From positions 2,232,001 to 2,296,000 of the forward strand of contig NC_014962.1 of the NCBI RefSeq assembly GCF_000186345.1: a stretch of DNA of 64,000 nucleotides. Direction: 5' to 3'. This document shows, piece after piece, positions 1 through 9,218 of this stretch. Source of the stretch: Isosphaera pallida ATCC 43644 (lineage in GTDB: Bacteria > Planctomycetota > Planctomycetia > Isosphaerales > Isosphaeraceae). Position numbers and translations under genes: made by a program. The notes beneath the pieces were generated by a model. The model was not told where the DNA came from, searched no databases, and saw nothing but the letters and a program-made list of their open reading frames with translations. Positions within the stretch are counted from its first letter, which is position 1. Every line of letters begins with the position of its first letter.

Positions 1-1
1 G

Positions 2-1870
2 ATGATCGACGAGGACGATCCGATCAGTCGCACCAATGAGAATCCATACACTGCTGCCTATGCCGCTCCCGAACAGATCGACCCCTCCATCAACAACAAC
101 CAACTCGACGAACGGACTGATCTGTACGCCGTTGGGGTCATGCTTTATGAGTTCCTGACCGGGCGGCGACCCTTCGTGGGGGGACTGCCTCAGATTTGCA
201 TGAACAAGCTGGCCTCGCTCCCCAAACCGCCTTCGCACCACAACCCCGAAATCTCTCCCCAACTCGACGCCTTCACGCTACGTTGTCTAGCCAAAAACCC
301 AAGCGATCGTCCTCAAACGGCCAGGCAGCTTCTGGAGGACTTCGCCGCCATTTTGGGCCACTCCAGCGTACTTCGTCTCCCACCCCGCCCAGTCGTTGTC
401 CCCGGCGAGCAGATATCCACCAACCCCAGTGGTTATTCAACCCTCCCCCCCTCGACCACTCAACCCAATACGGGCTCCACGACCGCCAAGAGCTCCAGCA
501 CACGCGATTCCACCGCCACCAACGATCACTCGCTGCCCAACGAACATGAGAGTCTCAACACGGATTTCCTTCGCTCTTCCAACTTCGCCCCCTCCTCTTA
601 CCCCACTCATTTCATCAGCGGCGATTCCTCCGCCCCGACGCCTGGAAGTTCTCACGAAAACAGCGACGTTTCCCAACACCTGACCGCCTTTCCAATCCAA
701 GTGGTGGGAACGTTGGTGGCGTTTGGCGTCCTGGTCTTGGCGGCCGTCTTCCTGCTCCCGCGAGAATGGTTCTCCAACACCAAAGGTATCGATCCGCCGA
801 AGATCGAGTCAGATGGTCCGAAGAGGTCGCTGACTTGGGACGGCATGATCGACGAGGAGGGCCGTTCAAGCTTCGCCGATTGGCCCGCCGTGCTGGTGCG
901 GGCCGACAAACCGGGCATTCGCTATCGTCGCCTAGACCGCTTCATGGGCAAGGACCTCAACCCCCGTCCGCTCTACCTCCCCGATGGCCTAGAGGCGGTT
1001 TCCGAACCCCGCGACGACAACCGCGACGGCTGGCCAATCCAACTGCGCCGCAGCCTCGACGGCGCGACCTTCCGCCTCATCCCGCCAGGGTCCTTCGAGA
1101 TGGGACGCGACGAGGGTGGCACCCAGGGACCTCGGGGCGATTTCCCCGCCCACCGGGTCGAACTGACCCGGCCGTTCTATTTGCAAGATCACGAAACCCG
1201 TTATCGGGAGTTCGAACTCTGGCTCGGGGAAACTAACCGCAAACCGTCCGCTGAGTTGGAGCGCACCCGTCAGGAACTCATCGAGGCCTTGGGAGCCCAA
1301 GCGATCGACGACCTGCCGGTCGGCTCGGTCACCTGGGCCGAGGCCGACGCCTTCGCCCGCTCCCGAGGCGGTCTGCTGCCCACCGAAGCGCAATGGGAAT
1401 ACGCCGCCCGCTCCCGAGGCGCACGCGCCTTACCCACCGTCTGGCCGGCCAACCTGAATGTGCGCGACCGCGTCGAAAACCTCGCCAACCTGCGCCGGGA
1501 CACCCCAAGCCCCCCCGGCTCGTTCGTTAACGACACCACCGCGGAAGGAATCCGCGACCTGTTCGGCAACCTCGCCGAATGGACCCGCGACCTTGGCCGG
1601 GTCTACAACTATGACTCGCAAATTGACCCGGGCGACGGAGCCGACGTTGGCGGCTCCCACAACGCGGAGGGCCCCCGGATCGTGCGGGGCTTTTCCTACA
1701 ACGACACCGACGCCAACCCCGTCCTCACCAAACGTAGAGAGTGGGAGGCCAGCTCCTCGGCTCCCTGGATTGGTTTTCGCATGATTCTGGTTCCCCTGTC
1801 CCGCCCGGACTCGAACGACGCACCGGTCCGGGTCGCGTCCTCGTCTGGCCCCCGAGGGTCGTCCAGATGA
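2..1870 (+). CDS. Ser/Thr protein kinase (C-lobe) - TM - SUMF1/FGE-sulfatase domain protein, 5' end outside window
   Basis: The first visible residues are the activation-segment end and C-lobe of a Hanks-type kinase: AAPEQ at about residue 22, then DLYAVGVMLYEFLTGRRPF and a DRPQTA stretch. The catalytic HRD and DFG motifs lie before the window. A Ser/Thr/Pro-rich linker (about 125-225) leads to one membrane helix (about 233-252). An extracytoplasmic SUMF1-type domain follows (about 358-600), with the family landmarks PPGSFEMG, LPTEAQWEYAARS, FGNLAEWTRD, RIVRGFSY and WIGFRM. The region that in true formylglycine-generating enzymes carries the two active-site cysteines has none, so I infer a binding or structural role rather than sulfatase activation. 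The stop overlaps the next start as ATGA, implying translational coupling to the pseudocaspase lipoprotein. Kinase and SUMF1 calls are firm; ligand and substrates are unknown. Confidence 0.9.
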   Translation: MIDEDDPISRTNENPYTAAYAAPEQIDPSINNNQLDERTDLYAVGVMLYEFLTGRRPFVGGLPQICMNKLASLPKPPSHHNPEISPQLDAFTLRCLAKNPSDRPQTARQLLEDFAAILGHSSVLRLPPRPVVVPGEQISTNPSGYSTLPPSTTQPNTGSTTAKSSSTRDSTATNDHSLPNEHESLNTDFLRSSNFAPSSYPTHFISGDSSAPTPGSSHENSDVSQHLTAFPIQVVGTLVAFGVLVLAAVFLLPREWFSNTKGIDPPKIESDGPKRSLTWDGMIDEEGRSSFADWPAVLVRADKPGIRYRRLDRFMGKDLNPRPLYLPDGLEAVSEPRDDNRDGWPIQLRRSLDGATFRLIPPGSFEMGRDEGGTQGPRGDFPAHRVELTRPFYLQDHETRYREFELWLGETNRKPSAELERTRQELIEALGAQAIDDLPVGSVTWAEADAFARSRGGLLPTEAQWEYAARSRGARALPTVWPANLNVRDRVENLANLRRDTPSPPGSFVNDTTAEGIRDLFGNLAEWTRDLGRVYNYDSQIDPGDGADVGGSHNAEGPRIVRGFSYNDTDANPVLTKRREWEASSSAPWIGFRMILVPLSRPDSNDAPVRVASSSGPRGSSR

Positions 1871-4800
1871 CGAGGTTTCCAAGAAACTGGTCAACGTGGC
1901 CAGAGCGGGGGCGGCGTCCGCCGTTCGTGTTGGGTTTGGGTTTGCTCATCCTGTGGGCCGCGTCATCAAGCGGTTGCGGACCGGGACAGCCCGAGCCGAT
2001 CGACCCTCTCACGGTTTCCGATCGACCCGCGACCACCCAACCCAACGTTACGACCGAGCCATCCGACTTCGAGCCGCCTCAAACGCAAGCAAGCCGGCGT
2101 TTCCAAGCCGCGGACGATCCGCCCGGTTCCCCCCCCGATGACGACGATCCCGACGGCGTTGGCCCCCGTCTGCGGGTGATCGCGGTGGGAATCAATCAGA
2201 CCGACCCACCCGACCCGGCCATTCCCGCCCGTCCCGACGCCGAATCGGCCGCCCGCGCCTTCGCCGCTTGGATGGCCGACGACCTGGGCTGGCAGGGCGA
2301 TCGGCTGCTGCGGATGAGTCCCCGCGATCCTGACCCGCCGCTGGACCGTCGGGCTTCGCTCGGTTTCCTACGCCCTACTCGCGCCAACCTTGATTGGGCC
2401 GTCACCGCATGGGCCGCCCGCGACCTGCGCCCGGGCGATTGGGTCTGGATTCATTTCGTCGGTCAACCCGGCTGGGTCGGACCACGCGGCCTGGAACCCC
2501 TCCAAACCGCCCAACCCAACCCCAACCCCGCACCTACAGCGGCGTCCTCACCTCGCGCCGTGCTAATCGCCTCCGACACCCGGTCCGACCACGCCGAAAC
2601 TGCTTGGATGCCCGCTCCCGCGTTGGCCGAACTCGCCCGACGTGGGGCACGGGTGCTGCTCGTGGTGGACGCCTCGTCGCACACTGCCGACCAATCCGAC
2701 CCGTCGCTCCTGCGTTGGATGGAATCGGTCGCAATTCATCCCCATATCAGCGTCTGGATGACTCAAACACCCATCACCGCGTCTCCTTCGTCCGACGAGC
2801 CGCGGACCAACTCGTTGGTCGCTGCGCTGAGGCGAGCTACCCAAGGACGAACGGGCCCCATCTCTCCCGCCGAACTGCTAGCGCGGGTGCGAATGGACCC
2901 TTCCTGGCGCACACAAGGACGCACGCTTTGGAGCGTCGGCGCGGTCCCCTTCGACGTGAGCCTAAGACCATCAGCCTTGAACGCGCTGGAACCGCCTCGA
3001 CCCTTGCCACAACGCGGCCATTCCGACGCGGTGACTGCCTTGGCGTGGACCCCCGACGACCGCTTTCTCATGAGCGGCTCGCATGATTCGACCCTTCGCG
3101 TCTGGCGTGTGGAGGGGTCTGGCGAGTTGACACTGAGCCGAGTCTGGGCCGATCCCATCAATGGCGTGACTGATCTCGCGTTGTCATGGGATGGAGTCAG
3201 TCTGATCGGGGGCGACCTGGGCCGCCGAGTCCAGGTTCACCGTCTGGGAAGCGACGCGGTCTTCAACCTCGCCGAACCTCCCGCCCACGAATCCGGGATC
3301 GTCCAGGTCGGGGTTTTGCCCGACGGCACGCGCGGCTTGTCACTCGACGATCGCGGCGAGTTGCGGCTCTGGACCTGGAACACCGACGGCAAAGCGGCGG
3401 TCCCCTCACGCAAGCTGGCCGATCGAATCCGCCGGTTCGCGCTGATTGACCCGCGGCGCAAGCGCGGCGGGGAGTTCCCGGCGGCTTCCCGGAGAATCGT
3501 GGGAGCGCTCGTTGGTGAGGAGGAGGTGCATCTTCTCGAATCCATCGACAACTCATCCGACGCAGCTGCGGCAGAGATCCGTCTGCGTCGTTTGTCGGAA
3601 TTGGACTCAAGTGTGATCGCCTTCGACGAGGTTCTCACGCTGGCAATCGCGCCCGACGGCTCGGCTCTAGGTGGGATCGACCAAGAGGGAAGCGTCTGGT
3701 TGATCGACCTGACCGGCGGCTCGGAATCGGCGAGTCAACCCCGCGTGACGCGACTCAGCGGCCTGCCTCCCGCCTTGGATTTGTTGCTCGATCAAGAGGG
3801 GGGATTCGTCGCCGCGGGTGGTCAAGCCTGGCGTTTTGGACCCGCCGGCCAACCCGGAACGCCCCGCCCTCTTCGAACCGGGGCTGATTCCGCGGCCGGG
3901 GAGAGCAAAGAGCGGGGTGAAACGGCGGCCCGAAAACTCACACGCCTGCGAATCTCACCGGATGAGCGCTGGCTGGTCGGTCTGACCGAAACGGCCACGC
4001 CGCTGGTCTGGCGTTGGGACCATTGCAACGGCAAGGCGACCCCCATCACGGTGGAGACTCCCCATTTCTCCTCCGCGGTCGCCGCCCGAGCGTTGGCCGT
4101 GGGTTCCTCTCGACTGGCGGTGGGCGACCGCTTAGGAGGCTTGTGGGTCTGGTCTCTGGAGGAGGCCACGCCCGACGCAGGGGCGGGTCTCTCAGGCAAC
4201 CGTCCGGGGGCCGCGCGGCTCCAAGCGCGACTGACGGCCTGGCGACCTGCCCAAGGAGATGGGATCGTCACGCTGCGGGCCAGCCGCGACGGCTCGCGCG
4301 TTGTGTTGATCCGCCAGGATGGAACCGCTTGGCTCGTCGAGCCGACGTTGGGACGAACCCGCCTCCTTCCCGGCGTCTGGTCGGCGGGCACCATGAGCGA
4401 AACCGGCGAGTTGCTGGCTCTGGTGGATCGGAGAACCGGCGCGATTGAACGTGTGGAGATTCAAGCCGATCAGACACGCTTGGAGACGTTGGCGAACACC
4501 GAGGGGTCAGACTGGTTCGCGGTGTCGATCGCGCCGGATGGCCGTCGAATCGCCGGAACGCGGCGAGACACGCCCGAGATTTCTGTCTGGGATGGAGCTA
4601 CGGGGCGTTTGCTGGCCAACCTCGACCTTCAACGTCAATCGCCGCCGCTGGGGATGATATTCGTCGCCAACGATCGCCTAACCGTGATCGACGCGAAGGG
4701 TGCTGTTCTGGTGGCTTCAGGTGAGGAAACACCGGACGGCGTTTTGCAATTCGAGGTGGTCGCCCAAGCCGATCTCGACTTGTTTGACGATGAACGCTCG

Positions 4801-6684
4801 GTTTGGGTTGCAGCCTGGACTGGCCCTGCGTCAGGAAACCAGGGATCGCCACCGTTGCTGGCATTGCTCGCGGAACCCCAAAGCGAAACGCTTCCCACCG
4901 AAACCAACCACGCCCGCGACCTCTTCGTTTGGGAACGTCTCGACGCCACCCCGGAGCCGCTCCGCCGTCTTGGCGCGACGACTCTTGAGCCGCTGGACCT
5001 GGCCGTGGTCAATCAGGGCAACGCGGTGGTGGTGGTGGGCGAACGAGGCCGCATCGAGGTGTGGGATCGAAGTCGCGGCGGTCGCAGCGAACGGGGACGC
5101 CAACCAGGTTGGCGTCACGACGGGGCGGTTCGAACCGTGGCCGCCTGGCCGTTCTCCAACGGATTCGCCACCGCGGGCGACGACGCGGCGATTCGTCTCT
5201 GGTCGGTCGAAACCTCCAAACCGCTTGGGATGATCTTGCCTCAAGGCGACACCTGCCAGGACTGGTTGGCGCTGACGCCCGACGGCCGATTCGACGGCCC
5301 CGACTCCATGCATTCGATCATGCGGTTTCGTCAATTCGACGAGAATGACTTGATCGCTCCGCCACATCTGGAACGGCGGTTCCACGCCCCCGGGTTGCTC
5401 GCCGACCTGCTGGCGGGCCAATCCTTCCCCGATCGACCGACGCTGAGAAGATGGGGCTCCCCTCCGGCGGTTCGCCTCGCTGTAGTCCCCGCTGGCCCGA
5501 ACACTCTCTCGCCAAACGAGGTGACGTTGGAGGCCTGGATCGAACCCGCCGGGCCGACGCCTCAGCTTTTGCATAATGGAACCCCCATCGATGCGATGGA
5601 GCCATCATCCGAACAACCCGGCCGTTTCTTCAAACGGGTCAACCTCATCGCAGGATCGAATCTGTTTCAAGTGATCGCCCGCACACACGACGCGGGTGGA
5701 CTGGATGGGATGTCCGAGCCCGTCTTCATCGACCATCCCCAAACGGAGAATCAGACCGACGCGGAGGGTCGGCGTCACGTCGTGGCAGTGGGAATCAACG
5801 CAACGAACTTTCGCCCACCGCTCAAGCACGCGGTCCGCGACGCGCGAAGCATGGCGCGGGTGTTGAACCAAACCACCCGCGAGGGAAAACGCGGCGAGAT
5901 GATCCTGCTGACCGACGAGGCCGCGAGTTCTTCGGCGATCTTCGAGGCGCTAGAGCAGGTCGCGCGGGCTTGCCGCAACCGCCCACAAGACACGGTGGCC
6001 TTGGTGCTGGTCGGACGGTTGGCGTGGGTGGAGGGCCAGATGGTTCTTCCCTTGACGCCGAGTCTCGACGCAGAGTTGGGCGATGTGGTGCAGTTGGGCG
6101 ATCTGATCGCTCGGTTGGAAGGGATGGCTGCGCTCCAACGTTGGTTGATGATTGATGGATGCGCGGTTCCGGGGATGGACACCGAGACTTGGCGACGGGC
6201 CTTCGTTCAAGCGGTCACGCCCGCCCGATTGGGTTGGCTGCTGGCTATCGCCCCTGAACCCGACGCGCGGGAGTCGGATCGCCTGGGTCATGGACTTCTC
6301 ACCGCCGCCGCCCTGTTGTGTCTCGACAGAGATGGTCGTGAGACGGCGTCGAGCGAAGTCGCGCGGTGGCGCGAGCTTGTCGCCGAAGCCCCGAAGGCCG
6401 CATCCCTCGAACCCGACCGCAACGGCGACGGTCTGCTGGACACGTTGGAACTCCGCGATGCGATCCAAGCTTGGCGCGCGGTACTAACCGGCACGCTTGC
6501 CCAAACCGAGCCGGTGGATCGAAGCAGCCTTCGCCTCTGGGGAGCGGGAGGGGCAGGGGGCACGCCCACGGGCCTCACGGTCGCGGATCGGTTTCCTCTG
6601 GTAAGGTTGTCGAATCCAAGGGGCCGGCCTCCAGGTCAGGAGGAAGCCGAACCCAAACCCTCCCCGCCCGCACCTGGGCGTTGA
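1867..6684 (+). CDS. Large lipoprotein with two inactive caspase folds, WD40 repeats and an EF-hand loop
   Basis: I chose ATG 1867 (ATGA overlap with the previous stop) rather than an in-frame ATG at 1741, because it places a basic/hydrophobic signal and a lipobox-like SSGC (Cys37) at the N-terminus. The mature part has a caspase-like fold (about 95-370) opening with RLRVIAVGIN. WD40-type repeats run from about 384 (HSDAVTALAW...LRVWRV) to about 1120. The motif WLALTPDGRFDG, common in WD40-caspase proteins, comes next, then an Ig-like segment and a second caspase fold from about 1302 (RRHVVAVGIN). Catalytic residues are lost. In fold 1 the GHG site reads VGQPG (199-202) and the Cys is Ser (DASSH, 268). 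In fold 2 the His is Arg1384 (VGRLA), although Cys1432 (IDGCA) remains. DRNGDGLLDTLE at 1517-1528 is a canonical EF-hand loop. It probably acts at the cell envelope as a scaffold or sensor with its coupled kinase. Its last 110 bp overlap the convergent Rieske gene. Confidence 0.85.
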   Translation: MTRFPRNWSTWPERGRRPPFVLGLGLLILWAASSSGCGPGQPEPIDPLTVSDRPATTQPNVTTEPSDFEPPQTQASRRFQAADDPPGSPPDDDDPDGVGPRLRVIAVGINQTDPPDPAIPARPDAESAARAFAAWMADDLGWQGDRLLRMSPRDPDPPLDRRASLGFLRPTRANLDWAVTAWAARDLRPGDWVWIHFVGQPGWVGPRGLEPLQTAQPNPNPAPTAASSPRAVLIASDTRSDHAETAWMPAPALAELARRGARVLLVVDASSHTADQSDPSLLRWMESVAIHPHISVWMTQTPITASPSSDEPRTNSLVAALRRATQGRTGPISPAELLARVRMDPSWRTQGRTLWSVGAVPFDVSLRPSALNALEPPRPLPQRGHSDAVTALAWTPDDRFLMSGSHDSTLRVWRVEGSGELTLSRVWADPINGVTDLALSWDGVSLIGGDLGRRVQVHRLGSDAVFNLAEPPAHESGIVQVGVLPDGTRGLSLDDRGELRLWTWNTDGKAAVPSRKLADRIRRFALIDPRRKRGGEFPAASRRIVGALVGEEEVHLLESIDNSSDAAAAEIRLRRLSELDSSVIAFDEVLTLAIAPDGSALGGIDQEGSVWLIDLTGGSESASQPRVTRLSGLPPALDLLLDQEGGFVAAGGQAWRFGPAGQPGTPRPLRTGADSAAGESKERGETAARKLTRLRISPDERWLVGLTETATPLVWRWDHCNGKATPITVETPHFSSAVAARALAVGSSRLAVGDRLGGLWVWSLEEATPDAGAGLSGNRPGAARLQARLTAWRPAQGDGIVTLRASRDGSRVVLIRQDGTAWLVEPTLGRTRLLPGVWSAGTMSETGELLALVDRRTGAIERVEIQADQTRLETLANTEGSDWFAVSIAPDGRRIAGTRRDTPEISVWDGATGRLLANLDLQRQSPPLGMIFVANDRLTVIDAKGAVLVASGEETPDGVLQFEVVAQADLDLFDDERSVWVAAWTGPASGNQGSPPLLALLAEPQSETLPTETNHARDLFVWERLDATPEPLRRLGATTLEPLDLAVVNQGNAVVVVGERGRIEVWDRSRGGRSERGRQPGWRHDGAVRTVAAWPFSNGFATAGDDAAIRLWSVETSKPLGMILPQGDTCQDWLALTPDGRFDGPDSMHSIMRFRQFDENDLIAPPHLERRFHAPGLLADLLAGQSFPDRPTLRRWGSPPAVRLAVVPAGPNTLSPNEVTLEAWIEPAGPTPQLLHNGTPIDAMEPSSEQPGRFFKRVNLIAGSNLFQVIARTHDAGGLDGMSEPVFIDHPQTENQTDAEGRRHVVAVGINATNFRPPLKHAVRDARSMARVLNQTTREGKRGEMILLTDEAASSSAIFEALEQVARACRNRPQDTVALVLVGRLAWVEGQMVLPLTPSLDAELGDVVQLGDLIARLEGMAALQRWLMIDGCAVPGMDTETWRRAFVQAVTPARLGWLLAIAPEPDARESDRLGHGLLTAAALLCLDRDGRETASSEVARWRELVAEAPKAASLEPDRNGDGLLDTLELRDAIQAWRAVLTGTLAQTEPVDRSSLRLWGAGGAGGTPTGLTVADRFPLVRLSNPRGRPPGQEEAEPKPSPPAPGR

Positions 6685-6988
6685 ATCGTTCGACACGCTC
6701 GCCGGGAATGTTGGAACAGCCTCCATCAGGGAGGCGAAACCGCCAACGGTGCAGGGGGCAAACCAATTCGCCATCCTCCACCCACCCACGACCCAGCGAG
6801 CCGCCGGCGTGCGGACAACGATCGCTTAGGATCACCGGCTGGTCCCCGTGACGAACCAAAGCCACGGTCCAACCGGCGACGGGTTCCAGGCGGGTCACGT
6901 CCCCTTCCTTGAGATTGGCCCAGACAACCGACGTGGGACGCCAACCCTCGCGGTGGTGCAACGTATGGTTGGTGGCTTCGAGACCCAT
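6575..6988 (-). CDS. Rieske [2Fe-2S] ferredoxin-like protein
   Basis: This 137-residue protein carries the Rieske cluster motif C58-P-H60 ... C77-P-L-H80 (C-x-H-x16-C-x2-H). The spacing is typical of soluble Rieske ferredoxins and NirD-like proteins rather than of the membrane-bound bc1 type. There is no signal peptide or membrane helix, so a cytosolic electron-transfer role is inferred. The ATG at 6988 has GGGAG 8 nt upstream; a TTG at 7003 is an alternative. It is the last gene of the leftward XRE-ABC ATPase-permease-Rieske run, 72 bp after the permease. Its 3' end overlaps the convergent lipoprotein gene by 110 bp. The redox partner is unknown. Confidence 0.85.
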   Translation of the reverse strand: MGLEATNHTLHHREGWRPTSVVWANLKEGDVTRLEPVAGWTVALVRHGDQPVILSDRCPHAGGSLGRGWVEDGELVCPLHRWRFRLPDGGCSNIPGERVERFNAQVRAGRVWVRLPPDLEAGPLDSTTLPEETDPRP

Positions 6989-7060
6989 TGAAACGGCTCC
7001 CAACGAGGGAGGAGAAGGGGGGAGGGAACAGGTGAGCGCAGTTGCGGATGGACCTGATGT

Positions 7061-7990
7061 TCAGGAATTGGAAGGAAGGTCGCGATGCAGGAACAGAACG
7101 AACGCAAGCGCGACGAAAAGGGTTCCCAAACCTCCCAGAATGACCAGCGAATTGCCCAGATATTCGGCCTCCTTGACGGCGTCGAGCGGGTCGTAGGCCG
7201 AGAAGATTGAGGTGTTTTCCAGGTAGGGCTTGAACTCCTTGAGCGAACGAATCTGCGCGAGCGCCGCAGTCACTGAGCTGACCAAGGTGAAGGAGGCGGC
7301 GATCAGGTTGGGCCGCCAACGGACTAGGTCGTAACAGGAACACATCAAGGTAAGACCATAGATGGTCCAGGTCAAGGCGGCGAGATTGGCGGAGGCTTTC
7401 AGGAGTTGGGCGAGGGTGGTGGGTGGGGTCGTGGGAAACACGGAACTCCCCACGAGGTTGCCGCCCACCAAAAGCGTCAACAGGATCAACATACCTACCA
7501 GGAACGAACTCACCTGAACCGCGAGGTAATCGAAACGACTCACCGGCCGGGACATCACGAGGTCCAGCGTCCCGCGCTCGATTTCGCCCGCCACGGCGAT
7601 TGAACCCCGCGCAATGGCCCACAGGATGAAGGGCAATAATACGCCCGGGGTTTGCCAAAACCGAATTTCGATCTCGGCAGGAGGAGGAATCTCGAACTTG
7701 GGGGTTTCCAGATTACGGAGGCGGCTGGCGAGGCGTCGCAGACGCGAGGCGTTCTCCCGACCCAAAGCCGCGTTGATCTCCTCGTCGGTAGGAATCGCCG
7801 TCTGATCCGACTCCATCGACCGAGCCTGGGTCTCAGCCAATTCGCGGAGCTGCTCTAGTTCCTGTTGTTGCAGGTGCGAGGCGTAAACCGAGATCATGCT
7901 CAACGCGAACAGGGCCAAGCCCGAGAGTCCCAGAAGCCAACGGGACTCGCTCAGGTTCTTAACAAGCAGAGCGCGATGGAGGCCCATCAT
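7061..7990 (-). CDS. ABC-2 type transporter permease
   Basis: This 309-residue polytopic membrane protein has an N-terminal hydrophobic segment (WLLGLSGLALFALSMISV). A soluble, charged loop of about 100 residues (roughly 40-125) follows, then several membrane segments and a final helix near VILGGLGTLFVALAFVLFL. The GTLDLVMSRPVSRFDYL stretch is typical of ABC-2 permeases (NatB/YhaP-like), which work with a NatA-like ATPase. The start ATG overlaps the ATPase stop as ATGA, which strongly supports a two-component transporter. The substrate cannot be told from sequence; exporters of this class move Na+, antibiotics or lipids. Confidence 0.87.
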   Translation of the reverse strand: MMGLHRALLVKNLSESRWLLGLSGLALFALSMISVYASHLQQQELEQLRELAETQARSMESDQTAIPTDEEINAALGRENASRLRRLASRLRNLETPKFEIPPPAEIEIRFWQTPGVLLPFILWAIARGSIAVAGEIERGTLDLVMSRPVSRFDYLAVQVSSFLVGMLILLTLLVGGNLVGSSVFPTTPPTTLAQLLKASANLAALTWTIYGLTLMCSCYDLVRWRPNLIAASFTLVSSVTAALAQIRSLKEFKPYLENTSIFSAYDPLDAVKEAEYLGNSLVILGGLGTLFVALAFVLFLHRDLPSNS

Positions 7991-9114
7991 GCGACCAAAT
8001 CCTCGCGTGGGATGTTGGTGTTGGCACCGTTGGGACGGGCGGTCCCGTGGTGGCTGGGGAGGGAGCGCCAGGGGTTATAGTCCTCGACCTCGTCGTCAGA
8101 GAGGGCGTTAGGACCGTGGTAGCGATCGTAAAGGCTTTGGAGATCGTCGGTTCCGATCGCCAGGTCGATGAGGGGGGTTTGGGCCAGCCAGTCGAGTAGG
8201 GGGGGAGGAGCGCCTCGATGTTCCATCAAGACAGTGCGGGGATCGACCCACTCGCGGAGTTGGAGTTCCAGGTGCTCCGGCCAGGAGGTGGGGACTGACT
8301 GGGGATCGGCGAACCGCAGGAGGAGCAGGCGGTAACCACGGCGGCGGTGGGCCAGGTCCTCGACCCACAAGAGCCGCCCGGTACGCATGATCGCCACCCG
8401 GTCGCAGACCTTTTCGACCTCGGAAAGGACGTGACCGGAGAAGATGATGGTTTGGCCGCGTTGGCGAGCCTGACGCACGAGATCAAGCACCAAGGCACGG
8501 GCCGAAGGGTCCAGCGCCGAGGTGGGTTCGTCGAGGATCAGAATTTCGACCGGGTCTGCGAATGCCTGAGCCAGGGCCAGTTTCTGCTTCATGCCGGTCG
8601 AGTAGCCGCGTACCTTGCGGTCCAGGGCCGGCCCCAAACCCAAAGGGCCTTCAGCTAAAGCCACGGCGGCTTCATACGGCACCCCGTCACGCAGACGCGA
8701 GAGGAAGCGGAGCATCCGCCGGCCGGTGAAATGGCCAAACAGGCGGATTTCCCCCGGCAAAAACGACACCAGGCGCCGCACTTCGACGCTCTGAGTCCAA
8801 CTATCCAGACCTGCGATCCGCGCCTCGCCCGCCGTGGCGCGGAGCATCCCCAACAAGATGCGGATCGTCGTGGTCTTGCCCGAACCGTTGGGACCGAGCA
8901 AGCCGAAGATTTCGCCCCGCTTCACTTCCAACGACACCCCGCGCAGCGCCCGAACCGAACCATAAGTCTTGGTCAGCCCGCGCGTGACGAGGACTGCATC
9001 ACGTTCGACCGAATCGAGACTCAATGCCGTCGCGCTCTCTTCCAGTCGTCGTGGGATGGTTCGGACTCGGACCCCTCGTCCACCGAACCGAAGTCGAAGA
9101 CACCGTGGGATCAT
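7987..9114 (-). CDS. ABC transporter ATP-binding protein
   Basis: The NatA/CcmA-type ATPase domain begins at LVTRGLTKTYG. It has Walker A GPNGSGKTTT, a Q-loop region near VSFLPGEIRLFG, signature YSTGMKQKLALAQA, Walker B ILILDEPTSALD and an H-loop IIFSGHVLSEVEK. A C-terminal extension of about 100 residues is usual in ABC-2 partners. ATG 9114 is the only ATG ahead of the domain and is used here. A TTG at 9222 would add 36 residues and overlap the XRE stop as TTGA, so it is a real alternative. The ATPase energises the coupled permease and lies downstream of its likely regulator. Confidence 0.88.
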   Translation of the reverse strand: MIPRCLRLRFGGRGVRVRTIPRRLEESATALSLDSVERDAVLVTRGLTKTYGSVRALRGVSLEVKRGEIFGLLGPNGSGKTTTIRILLGMLRATAGEARIAGLDSWTQSVEVRRLVSFLPGEIRLFGHFTGRRMLRFLSRLRDGVPYEAAVALAEGPLGLGPALDRKVRGYSTGMKQKLALAQAFADPVEILILDEPTSALDPSARALVLDLVRQARQRGQTIIFSGHVLSEVEKVCDRVAIMRTGRLLWVEDLAHRRRGYRLLLLRFADPQSVPTSWPEHLELQLREWVDPRTVLMEHRGAPPPLLDWLAQTPLIDLAIGTDDLQSLYDRYHGPNALSDDEVEDYNPWRSLPSHHGTARPNGANTNIPREDLVA

Positions 9115-9218
9115 ATCGGCGGCCGTCCCCAGCGGACAGAGCCCACTCCCGATTGATTGGATTCCCCGGTCGCGTTGGCGTTGCCCTGGCGCGGCGTGGC
9201 TCCGAAGACCTCCGGAGT

